From PoT sp049331405 (GTDB lineage Bacteria; Planctomycetota; Planctomycetia; Isosphaerales; Isosphaeraceae), in the NCBI RefSeq assembly GCF_049331405.1, contig NZ_CP186274.1:1240001-1304000 (forward strand): a DNA stretch of 64,000 nt. The letters run 5' to 3'. The notes beneath the pieces were generated by a model. The model saw only the letters and a list, made by a program, of their open reading frames with translations. It had not been told where the DNA came from and made no database searches. Positions 1 to 7,723 of the stretch are shown here, one piece after another. Numbering within the stretch: position 1 is the stretch's first letter; each line of letters opens with the position of its first letter. Both the position numbers and the translations under genes were made by a program.

Positions 1-11
1 GCGCGGGGCCC

Positions 12-27
12 CCGCCAGTTCTGGCGG
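12..27. other. Short GC-rich hairpin at window edge
   Basis: CCGCCAG (12-18) and CTGGCGG (21-27) form a perfect 7-bp inverted repeat with a 2-nt spacer. It could end a gene lying left of the window or sit in the leader of the gene starting at 93. No T tract follows, so terminator activity is uncertain. Confidence 0.3.
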
Positions 28-92
28 TCCCGCTATCGGGCTCGATCGGGCCAATCATGTCTCGTCGCTTTCCCGTTGAAAGGATCGACCCC

Positions 93-515
93 ATGTCCGT
101 TGCCAAGCCCGCGAAGACCGCCGCCGCCAAGCCGGCCGCGAAAAAGGTTGCTGCCAAGCCCGCCGCCCCCGCCGCCAAGCCGGCCGCGAAGAAGGCCGAG
201 GCCGTCAAGGCCGCCGCCCCCGCGCCCGCCGTCGAGGTCAAGGTCGCGAAGCCGGCCGCCAAGAAGGCCGCCCCGAAGAAGGAAGCCGCGCCCAAGGCCA
301 AGGCCGAGGTCGTCGCCAAGCCCGCGACCGTGACCAAGGTGAAGGCCAAGCCGGCCGCCCCGAAGCCGAAGAAGGAAGCCGCCGCCCCGGTGGTCGAAGC
401 CGCGGCCCCCGTCGTCGCGCCGGAACCGATCGCCGCCCCCGAGCCCGTGGCCGCCGCGCCCGCGCCCGCCAAGAAGGCCGCCCCGAAGAAGAAGGCCGCC
501 GCCAAGAAGGCCTGA
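93..515 (+). CDS. Histone H1-like Lys/Ala/Pro-rich protein
   Basis: Predicted 140-residue, highly basic, low-complexity protein made almost entirely of Lys, Ala, Pro, Val and Glu, with repeated KPAAKKA, KKAAPKK and AAPAP blocks. Such tails occur in eukaryotic H1 C-termini and in bacterial H1-like/AlgP-type proteins, which bind and compact DNA non-specifically. There is no globular domain, signal peptide or membrane segment, so a cytoplasmic nucleoid role is inferred. The ATG at 93 is chosen over an in-frame upstream start at 57 because GAAAGGA (78-84) lies 8 nt before it. Low-complexity composition alone cannot prove function; a role binding RNA or other acidic polymers is equally compatible. 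Confidence 0.7.
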   Translation: MSVAKPAKTAAAKPAAKKVAAKPAAPAAKPAAKKAEAVKAAAPAPAVEVKVAKPAAKKAAPKKEAAPKAKAEVVAKPATVTKVKAKPAAPKPKKEAAAPVVEAAAPVVAPEPIAAPEPVAAAPAPAKKAAPKKKAAAKKA

Positions 516-814
516 CGTTCGGTCCTTCCGCTGGATACCGGAAGCCGCAGCATGCGGGAGTGAGCGCGGGTGGATCCAACCCTCCGGATCCGGTTCCACC
601 GCCCCACCTCGTGAGCGCTCGATCGGCGCTTCCCGCTTGCTGAGACCGATGGCCTTCGACGAGTCGAGGGGCATCGGCGTCGACCTCTCGTCTGCACCAG
701 GCCAGTCCGGGTTTGAAGGCAAGCGTTCGAAACCGTCGCCCGATCGACCCCGCTCGAAGCCGGAACCCCCCAGGGTCCGCTTCGGACTCTTGCCTGACCC
801 CGCGCCTCGTCGCC
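516..814. other. Non-coding gap
   Basis: Between the stop of the H1-like gene and the 3' end of the converging zinc-ribbon gene. Apart from two nearby GGATCC palindromes around 570-590 I see no gene, RNA or convincing terminator. Confidence 0.4.
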
Positions 815-1705
815 TCAGGTTTGCACGACGTACGTGGAGATGCCCGCCAGGCTGCCTCGACGGGTCAGCCCCAGGAAGAACTTTGGATAATTGCTGGGCG
901 TCCCGACCGCGCCTGCCGGCAAGTAGTTCCCCTCCCAGTCCAGGCGAACGAGGTGATCGTAATCGCCGATCGCCACGAAGGCCGCGTCCACGAACTCGGG
1001 CTGGTCGCGGAACCAGTGGGTGAGGCCACACCAGGTGGACACGAATGGCTCGGAAGGAGCTATCGGGTCATCGCTTTCGACTTCATCGGACATCGCCTCG
1101 ATCTCGGCGATCTCCTCGCCGACCATCAGCACGGCCGACCACCACTTCGCCCCTTCCTCCAGGGGCTGGATGCCGATGCGTGCCGGCGGATAGATCGTCT
1201 CGCCGAACCCCGCGCGGATGATCGCTTCGTCGATCTTCGAGGCGGCCGAAGCCCCGCGATTGGCGGCGATCCAGAACGGGGCGAAAGTCATGTCGGCCTC
1301 GCTGCCGAGCCCGGCATTGACCTTCCCGTCGAGGAGCCCGCGGGCCTCGCTCGCCAGTCGACGGCAGAGCGCCAGTTCCTCCGGGTCGACGTCGTGCCGG
1401 ACCTCGTCCCCCTCGCGGGCGATCCTCCCGCTGCCGTAGACGACCGTCCTGAGCGAGAGGATGTTGCTCGGCCAGTCGGAGCCTGGGAGGGCAGCCTTGA
1501 TCGAATCCTCGCCCGCCTCGATGCAAGGTTCGAGCGGGGCCCTTCGCTTCGGATCGGGCTCGAAGTGCGTGATCGCCGCCGGCGGCGAGCCTTCCCAGCG
1601 CGAGCGGCAGGCCGGGCACGTGTAGACGAAATCTCCCTGGCGGGCGGGTATCCGGAGCCGCTGCCCGCAGACGGGGCAGCCCACGATCGTCGACTCATTG
1701 TCCAT
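815..1705 (-). CDS. Hypothetical protein with N-terminal zinc ribbon
   Basis: Predicted 296 residues. The first ~35 residues hold two CxxC knuckles (CPVCGQRL and CPACRSRW, 15-20 residues apart), a typical zinc ribbon. The remainder is mixed alpha/beta with no recognised catalytic motif; the C-terminus reads like a small globular domain (IGDYDHLVRLDWEGNYLP). The reading frame stays open upstream, but that stretch is Arg/Pro-rich and atypical of protein, so the ATG at 1705 just before the zinc ribbon is preferred. No strong ribosome binding site is visible. Function unknown; zinc-ribbon proteins of this kind are frequent beside planctomycete kinases. Confidence 0.65.
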   Translation of the reverse strand: MDNESTIVGCPVCGQRLRIPARQGDFVYTCPACRSRWEGSPPAAITHFEPDPKRRAPLEPCIEAGEDSIKAALPGSDWPSNILSLRTVVYGSGRIAREGDEVRHDVDPEELALCRRLASEARGLLDGKVNAGLGSEADMTFAPFWIAANRGASAASKIDEAIIRAGFGETIYPPARIGIQPLEEGAKWWSAVLMVGEEIAEIEAMSDEVESDDPIAPSEPFVSTWCGLTHWFRDQPEFVDAAFVAIGDYDHLVRLDWEGNYLPAGAVGTPSNYPKFFLGLTRRGSLAGISTYVVQT

Positions 1706-1803
1706 GTCGAATGGTCCGGCTCGAGGTGATCCGCGTCGGAATGCCGAGGCTCCGTCGGCCCGACTCCTCTTATGAGGATCGCACCGGAGGAGAGGCAAGG
1801 TGG

Positions 1804-2160
1804 CTAACTCTCCTCGAGGGCTCTCTCTTCTTTCTTCTCCTCGCGATAATCCAGGTATCGCGTGCTCGCCTGCAGGGCCTCGATGAGATGCGGCAGGGCG
1901 GAGAGGACCCCGAAGAAGCCGATGATGATGAGGCCGTGGCCCACGCGGAGCCGACCATGCGCGAAGTCTTCCCGGAATGTCCGCGACAGATCGGCGACGC
2001 CGATCACCATCAGGCTCAACCCCTTCACGAGATCCGTGATCGGGGACTCGACGAAGGACCTGATGCCGCGAGCCCAACCGTCAAGGCGAGTGAGTCTGCC
2101 CAAGGCCCAACCTCCCGTTACCGAATATCCCCGCGAACCGGTCCAAGGCGGGAGATGCAA
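1804..2160 (-). CDS. Small hypothetical membrane protein
   Basis: Up to 118 residues. Two hydrophobic stretches are visible (around LVKGLSLMVIGVADL and VGHGLIIIGFFGVLSALPHLI), followed by a charged tail (YREEKKEERALEES), suggesting a two-helix inner-membrane protein. The start is a TTG at 2160 with AGG 6 nt upstream; a shorter TTG start inside the frame (MGRLTRLDGW) is possible. It lies upstream of and on the same strand as the zinc-ribbon gene, about 100 nt away, so they may be co-transcribed. Family not recognised. Confidence 0.5.
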   Translation of the reverse strand: MHLPPWTGSRGYSVTGGWALGRLTRLDGWARGIRSFVESPITDLVKGLSLMVIGVADLSRTFREDFAHGRLRVGHGLIIIGFFGVLSALPHLIEALQASTRYLDYREEKKEERALEES

Positions 2161-2225
2161 GTGTAACCTGGAATTCCTCGCGAGTCGGATCTCGCTTTCG
2201 GAAGATCACGTGCGGATGGCAGGGG

Positions 2226-2369
2226 GGGCGTGATGCCGAGATCGAGGCGCTGGCCGTGGCCGTCTTCGGGGCGACGAACGCCGTGCTCAGCCTCGTCTTC
2301 GGTCTCCTCGGCGGCCTCGGCGCGAGGCTCCTGTTCCCGGCGAAGGTCCGCGAGCCGGAAGAGTGCTGA
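2226..2369 (+). pseudogene. Possible start-less membrane-peptide remnant
   Basis: This frame reads a plausible hydrophobic segment (ALAVAVFGATNAVLSLVFG, then LLGGLGARLLFP) and ends in a charged tail and TGA at 2367. No ATG, GTG or TTG occurs upstream in frame before the composition becomes implausible. It may be the 3' relic of a membrane-protein gene, or chance in GC-rich DNA. Confidence 0.25.
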
Positions 2370-2417
2370 GGTCAGGCGTCAGGTCGGGTCGAAGCCCTCA
2401 CTCAGGCGACGGCCTCG

Positions 2418-5093
2418 TCAATCCTTCTGCGGCTTGAGCAATGCGTCGAGTCGCGTGCGGTAGGCCTGTTCGTCGGGGTTGAGCCGGAGCGCCTCGCGGA
2501 TCTCGGCGATGGCGCCGTCGTGGTCGCCTTTCGCCTGGAGCGCCGCACTCAGAGCCTGGTGTGACCAGTCGTCGTCGGGCCTGACCCGGATCGCCGGTCG
2601 AAGGACGGCGATGACGCCATCCTGATCGCCCCGGTTCTTCAGCATGGTCACCAGATCGGTCACGGCGCCCGTGTGGCCGGGGTCGAACCGGAGGGCATCG
2701 CGGTAGGCGGCGATGGCCCCATCCGGGTCTTCCCTGGCGGCGAGCAAGTAGCCGAGGACGTAGAGTTCTCCGGCGTCACCGGGCCGGCGGCGGATCGCCT
2801 CGCGGGCCGTGGCGATGGCCCGGTCGAGCGTCTTCAGCCCCTCCTCGCGATGCTCGTGGCCCAGGAGCATCGTGCCCAGGCACCCGATGTTCCGGGCTTC
2901 CGTGGGCCTTACCTTCACCAGCGCCCGGAAGGTGGCGAGCGCCTCGTCGACTCGTCCCATCCGCTCGAGTAGGTGGGCCAGGTTATGGGCCGACTCGGGT
3001 CGCAGCGCCCGGGCCGCCGTATAGTAACGCACGGCTTCCTCGCGCCGGTCGGGCAACTCGGCCAGGGTCTCCGCCAGGCTGTAGTTGATCCAGACGTCGT
3101 CCGGGTAGTGCTGCGCGGCCGACACGAGCAGCCCGACCGCCGCCGGATGACGGGCCTCCTTCAGCGCGGAGGCGAACTGCAGGACGCTGGTGGGCGAGAG
3201 TTTGGTGAAGTGTTCATCCTGGACCAGGGCCCGCAGGGCCTCGCCTTGATTCCTGCCGTCCGGGTGCTCGACCAGCTCGCGGAGCCGGTTGCGATAGGCG
3301 TCGGAGTCGGCGGCGCGGGCCACGTCCAGGGGGCGCCGCCAACGCTCCAGCGGTTGTTTATCGTTGCGGCGGACGAGCGACCAGCCATCGAGATAAGGTA
3401 GAACCTGGAGCACCACCGCGGCGGGCCGGGCCCGGAGGCGGTCGACGGCCTCGGCCGGGGTCAGGAGGTCGACGTCGATCCCGGCCCGACGGAAGGCCTC
3501 GGTATAGGCCACGTCCGTCACGCTCGGCCTGGCGCCCAGGTGTCCGCTGCGGATCTCCGCGAGAGCATCGAGCCATTCGCGGTCGCGGCGGGCGGCCGAG
3601 GCGCCGGCCTCGACCTCGCGACGCAAATCGCCGAGCCGTAGCCGGGCCAGCGCGTTGCCGTCATCCCCCAGGGCCACCTCCACGCGCCGGATCGCCTCGC
3701 CGGTCGCCTGCCAGCGGCCGATCTCGTCGGGTGCTTCCCTCGCCTGGTCGCGCAGCAGGGTCGCCTCGTTCAGCGCCAGCTCGACCTGCGAGGCCCGCGC
3801 CTGTCGCTGGTGGAGGTAGGTCGCGGTCGCCAGGCCGCCGACGATGGTGAGGGCCAGGACCGAGGCGGCGAGCCCTAACTGGAGCCGTCGCCGCCGACCT
3901 TCCTCGACCGCGTGCGCCTGCGCCTTCTGCGCCAGCGCGTCGGCCAGGCTCCGCAACTTGGCCTCTTCGTCTGCCCTCGCCTGCGCCTCGACCCGTGCGA
4001 TCTCGGCCGCCCGCAGGCGCTCTTGCACGCCGGCCAGGTAGGCGGTGAATCGCTCGGTGACCTCGCCGGCGTTCCGGGGCCGGTCCTCGGGCTCGCTCGC
4101 CAGGCATTCGCGGGCCAGGCCGACGAGCTCCGCGTCGGCCGCGCAGGAGTCGAGCCGGTCGTTGGCTTCGGTCAGGTCCCCCCGGAGGGCCTTGCGGTGG
4201 ATCTCGCCCGAGGATCGGCCCGTGAATGCCGGCTTGCCGGTCAACATCTCGCAGAGGATCGAGCCCAGCGCGAAGACGTCGGCCCGCTCGTCGAGGCGAT
4301 CGAGGTCGCCGCTGGCCTGCTCGGGCGGCATGTAGGCGGGGGTGCCCATGATCGAGCCCGCCTGGGAGTGATCGGCGTCCTCGCCCGACCGGCCCGTCTG
4401 GATCAACGTCGGATTCTCGCTGAGCCCGGCCTCGCCGTCGTCGGCGACCCCTCCTTGCGGCAAGACCTTGGCCAGGCCCCAGTCCATCACCTGGACCTCG
4501 CCGAAGCTGCCGACCATGATGTTCGAAGGCTTCAGGTCGCGATGGATGACCCCTCGGACGTGGGCATAGGCCATCGTCAAGCAGACCTGCTCGAAGATTC
4601 CCAGGAGCCTCGGCAGGTCTTCGGCCGGGTCGGACCTCTCCGCCAGCAGGGCAGCCAGGGTGCGGCCCTTGACCAGCTTCATGGCGAAATAGGGCCGGCG
4701 GTCGGCGAGGGTCCCCAACTCGTAGACCGGGACCACGCCGGGGTGCTGGAGCTGGCCGGAGATCTGGGCTTCCTCGACGAACCGGCGGATCAGGTCGGGG
4801 TTCTCGCGATGCTGCTCGAGCAGGACCTTCACGGCCAGGTCGCGGCCGAGGTCGCTGTCGCGCCCCTTGATGATGACCCCCATGCCGCCGCGGGCGACCT
4901 CGCCCAGCAGTTGGAGCCGGGCAGGGCGGTCGGTCGGGCTCGGCATCTCGGCCGACGAGGGGCGGACGATCGGCCCCGGGCCGGTGAACGGCTCGGTGTC
5001 GCGCAAGTTGACTCGCGGGACGTTCGCAATGGTTTCCGCCAGCTTCGTCAGCGCTCCCGGCGCAGATGTCGCCGGCAACGTCTCCTCCATCAT
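2418..5093 (-). CDS. Membrane-anchored Ser/Thr protein kinase with TPRs
   Basis: Predicted 891 residues. Hanks-type kinase at about 60-350: Gly-rich loop EVARGGMGVI (66-74), ATP-binding Lys89 (AVKVL), catalytic HRDLKPSN (Asp186), metal-binding DWG (Asp204, Trp replacing the usual Phe), and GTPAYMPPEQ activation-loop end. An Ala/Glu/Arg-rich, probably coiled linker (350-400) leads to one transmembrane helix (about 406-426). The C-terminal 450 residues contain TPR units from about 650 onward, implying an exported protein-binding sensor and a cytoplasmic kinase. The tandem ATG start at 5093 has GGAG 6-7 nt upstream. This architecture is heavily expanded in planctomycetes; substrate unknown. Confidence 0.92.
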   Translation of the reverse strand: MMEETLPATSAPGALTKLAETIANVPRVNLRDTEPFTGPGPIVRPSSAEMPSPTDRPARLQLLGEVARGGMGVIIKGRDSDLGRDLAVKVLLEQHRENPDLIRRFVEEAQISGQLQHPGVVPVYELGTLADRRPYFAMKLVKGRTLAALLAERSDPAEDLPRLLGIFEQVCLTMAYAHVRGVIHRDLKPSNIMVGSFGEVQVMDWGLAKVLPQGGVADDGEAGLSENPTLIQTGRSGEDADHSQAGSIMGTPAYMPPEQASGDLDRLDERADVFALGSILCEMLTGKPAFTGRSSGEIHRKALRGDLTEANDRLDSCAADAELVGLARECLASEPEDRPRNAGEVTERFTAYLAGVQERLRAAEIARVEAQARADEEAKLRSLADALAQKAQAHAVEEGRRRRLQLGLAASVLALTIVGGLATATYLHQRQARASQVELALNEATLLRDQAREAPDEIGRWQATGEAIRRVEVALGDDGNALARLRLGDLRREVEAGASAARRDREWLDALAEIRSGHLGARPSVTDVAYTEAFRRAGIDVDLLTPAEAVDRLRARPAAVVLQVLPYLDGWSLVRRNDKQPLERWRRPLDVARAADSDAYRNRLRELVEHPDGRNQGEALRALVQDEHFTKLSPTSVLQFASALKEARHPAAVGLLVSAAQHYPDDVWINYSLAETLAELPDRREEAVRYYTAARALRPESAHNLAHLLERMGRVDEALATFRALVKVRPTEARNIGCLGTMLLGHEHREEGLKTLDRAIATAREAIRRRPGDAGELYVLGYLLAAREDPDGAIAAYRDALRFDPGHTGAVTDLVTMLKNRGDQDGVIAVLRPAIRVRPDDDWSHQALSAALQAKGDHDGAIAEIREALRLNPDEQAYRTRLDALLKPQKD

Positions 5094-5303
5094 CCAATCT
5101 CCACGCCAGGCCGCAGGGTGGTTCGGTTCGCCCCTCCATTACTCTAACGAACGGGCCGACGTAGATCACGACCCTCTCGTTCGCCGCACCTCCTCGGCGA
5201 GGCGGATACGCCGGAGGTGGTCCGGGAGGCCGAGACTGGATTCGGACGTCGTTTCGGGTTCGATGGCGGCTCACCTCGTTACGAGATTTCCGCGGTCAAG
5301 CGG

Positions 5304-5915
5304 TCAGCTTGCATGGCCCGTTGCCAGCGGCCTAGCGGGCGAGGGCAGGGGGCAGCCCATCCCGGCGGCGAACCCTTCGGCGGTGAGGCCGAATGACTGG
5401 TTGAAGCGGGCCCGGTAGTTCTCCCAGGCGATCGACGAGGTCAGCTCGACGAGCTGTCGCGGGCTGAACTCGCGCTGGAGGTCTCGGGTCAATTCCTCGG
5501 GGATCTCGACGTGCGTCTGGCTCATGGCGACGGCGTAGCGGAGCACGAGCTTCTCGACCCGGCTGAAGTGGGGGCTGGCCTCGAAGTCGTCGAGGTCGGC
5601 CACCTTCTCCGGGGTCAGGCCCTGGCGGGTCGCGATGGCCGTGCCGATGTCGATGCAGAAGTGGCAACCGACGAGCGTCGCCACCTTCACCGAGGCCAGC
5701 GACTTCAATCCCACGTCGACGCTCTTCGCCGCTTCCTGCCCCATCTCCATCTGGCCCATCGCCCAGAGGAGCCCTGGGTGGTGTCCCATGACCTTGATCG
5801 GCTCGACCAGGCGTCTGGCGCCGGTGAGCTTCCCCATCTTGTGCTGCACGAGCCGATAGATCAGCCGCGTGAACCAGCCGGCCTCGCTCGGTTCGACACC
5901 CTTCATGTTGGCCAT
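5304..5915 (-). CDS. Carboxymuconolactone decarboxylase family protein
   Basis: Predicted 203 residues of the CMD/AhpD-like all-helical fold. The family redox motif is visible as GCHFCIDIG (CxxC), followed by an acidic/His helix; such proteins act as alkylhydroperoxidase-like reductases or decarboxylases. ATG 5915 is chosen because GGGGAG lies 5 nt upstream; the frame is open further upstream but is Pro/Arg-rich. It is divergent from the MocR-type regulator at 6100, with 184 bp between them containing a perfect palindrome. That arrangement suggests the regulator controls it. Exact substrate unknown. Confidence 0.85.
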   Translation of the reverse strand: MANMKGVEPSEAGWFTRLIYRLVQHKMGKLTGARRLVEPIKVMGHHPGLLWAMGQMEMGQEAAKSVDVGLKSLASVKVATLVGCHFCIDIGTAIATRQGLTPEKVADLDDFEASPHFSRVEKLVLRYAVAMSQTHVEIPEELTRDLQREFSPRQLVELTSSIAWENYRARFNQSFGLTAEGFAAGMGCPLPSPARPLATGHAS

Positions 5916-5963
5916 AAGTCTCCCCTTTTTCATTCCCGGGTCGGGCCGGGTTTCGCAAGGTTC

Positions 5964-5987
5964 GCCCGGGACCAACTGGTCCCGGGC
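5964..5987. promoter_or_regulatory. Perfect palindrome in the CMD/MocR divergent region
   Basis: Arms GCCCGGGACCA (5964-5974) and TGGTCCCGGGC (5977-5987) are exact reverse complements separated by AC. The centre is about 60 bp upstream of the CMD start and 125 bp upstream of the regulator start, a good position for an operator. A terminator role is unlikely because both genes point away from it. Confidence 0.5.
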
Positions 5988-6099
5988 CCTGCCCGGATCG
6001 GATTCAGATCGGAGCGCCCCTGGTCTTCTCGGGAATCGTACCGTAAACTGGATCCAGGGAAAGAGCCAGTCCGGGCACAAGGTATGAGGCCACTTCACG

Positions 6100-7620
6100 A
6101 TGCCTGGCCGCCCAAGGATGCCGCGATCGCCGCGCTTCGATCTGGGGACGCTCGCCCTCGACGAGTCGAGCCCCGAACCGCTCTACCGGCAGCTCCAGGA
6201 GGAGTTGCGGCGGGCGATCCTCGAAGGGCGGCTCAAGCCGGGGGAGCGCCTGCCGTCGACCCGGCAACTGGCGCAGGAGCTGGGGATCTCCCGCAACACG
6301 ACCTCGGGGGCCTATCTCCAACTGACGGCCGAGGGCTACATCGAGTCGATCCTCGGCTCGGGGACGCGGGTTTCGCGGCAACTCCCCGACCGCCTGCTCC
6401 AGGCCTGCCGCCCGGCTTGCTCGCGGGCATCGAGGGGCGACGGCCGTCCGCTCCACCTGTCGAGGCGAGGGCGCGAACTCGAGGGCCTGGGGCACTACCT
6501 CTGCAACAACCCCTGGAACCGGGTCGCGCCGTTCCAGCCGCACGTGGCCGCGCTCGATGCCTTCCCGCTCGAGCTCTGGTCGCAGCTCACGGCGCGTCGG
6601 TATCGGCGGATGCCGCGGTCGATGCTCGCATTGGGGGATCCTTGCGGCTACAGGCCCTTGCGCGAGGCCATCGCCGCCTATGTGGGATCCGCCCGGGGCG
6701 TGCGCTGCGAGGCCGATCAGGTCGTAGTCACGGCGGGGACTCAGCAGGCGATCGAGCTGATGTCCCGGCTCCTGCTCGACCCCGGCGACCTCGCCTGGAT
6801 CGAGGAGCCCGGCTATCTCCCCGGACGGATGCTGTTCGAGCAGGTCGGGGCGCGGGTCGTCTCCGTGCCGGTCGATGGCCAGGGGCTCGACGTGGACGCG
6901 GGTATCAAGAGCCACCCCAAGGCGAGGCTCGCCTACATCACGCCGAGCAGTCAGTGGCCGCTGGCGGTGACCATGAGTTTGCCGCGCCGGCTCGCCCTGC
7001 TCGAATGGGCCCGCGAGGCCGACGCCTGGATCCTGGAGGATGACTACAACGGCGAGTTCCGCTACGCCGGCCGCCCTCTCCCCGCGCTCCAGGGGCTTGA
7101 CGACTCGGGGCGGGTCATCTACATGGGGACCTTCAGCAAGATCCTCTTTCCCTCAATGCGGCTAGGCTTCCTCGTGCTGCCCAGGGAACTGGTTCCCGCC
7201 TTCGCGGCGTCGCGCTGGCTGGCGGATCGCCACTCCCCGATCATCGAGCAGGCGGTGCTGGCCGACTTCATCGACGAGGGGCACTTCGGCCGCCACGTGC
7301 GCCGGATGCGGACCCTCTACGCCGAGCGCCAGGAAGCTCTGCTATCGGCATTCTCCCGGCACCTGGGGGACGTCTTCGAGCTCGAGCCGGTCGAGGTGGG
7401 GATGCATCTCGTCGCCCGGCTTTGCGAGGGTCGGGACGAGGCGACGATCCTCCGCGCGGCGAAGGCCGCGGGGATCGAGCTGCACCCGGCCTCGCTCTAT
7501 TATGCGACCCCGCCGCCGCGCCCGACCTTGATCCTCGGCTTCTCCGCCTACGGCCCGGCCGAGATCCAGAAGGGGGCCCTGGACCTGCGGCGGGCGATCG
7601 ACGCGGCGAACCGATCATGA
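6100..7620 (+). CDS. MocR-type GntR/PLP-aminotransferase regulator
   Basis: Predicted 506 residues. The N-terminal ~80 residues are a GntR winged helix (PLYRQLQEELRRAILEG, then LPSTRQLAQELGISRNT). The C-terminal ~400 residues are a class-I aminotransferase fold with TAGTQQAIEL, the NGEFRYAG region near the PLP phosphate/pyridine site and the Schiff-base lysine region TFSKILFPSMRLG. This is the MocR/PdxR/GabR layout; such proteins sense PLP or an amine/amino acid and often regulate a divergent neighbour, here the CMD gene. ATG 6100 is used; ATG 6118 is an alternative. Effector unknown. Confidence 0.9.
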   Translation: MPGRPRMPRSPRFDLGTLALDESSPEPLYRQLQEELRRAILEGRLKPGERLPSTRQLAQELGISRNTTSGAYLQLTAEGYIESILGSGTRVSRQLPDRLLQACRPACSRASRGDGRPLHLSRRGRELEGLGHYLCNNPWNRVAPFQPHVAALDAFPLELWSQLTARRYRRMPRSMLALGDPCGYRPLREAIAAYVGSARGVRCEADQVVVTAGTQQAIELMSRLLLDPGDLAWIEEPGYLPGRMLFEQVGARVVSVPVDGQGLDVDAGIKSHPKARLAYITPSSQWPLAVTMSLPRRLALLEWAREADAWILEDDYNGEFRYAGRPLPALQGLDDSGRVIYMGTFSKILFPSMRLGFLVLPRELVPAFAASRWLADRHSPIIEQAVLADFIDEGHFGRHVRRMRTLYAERQEALLSAFSRHLGDVFELEPVEVGMHLVARLCEGRDEATILRAAKAAGIELHPASLYYATPPPRPTLILGFSAYGPAEIQKGALDLRRAIDAANRS

Positions 7621-7723
7621 CGTGAAACTGTTTCGAACTGGAATACGTCGGCAACGGGGACGCAAAAGGGATTGACCTCGCGTAGGGACTCCCTTGCCGA
7701 ACACGAAATAGGAGGATGGGTCG

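Noticed and set aside
93..515. KPAAKKA repeats as an assembly artefact
   Set aside because: Repeat units differ at many codons, the frame is intact and a ribosome binding site precedes it.
33..1031. 332-codon frame antisense to the H1-like gene
   Set aside because: Gly/Arg-rich mirror of the Lys/Ala codons, with no protein-like segment.
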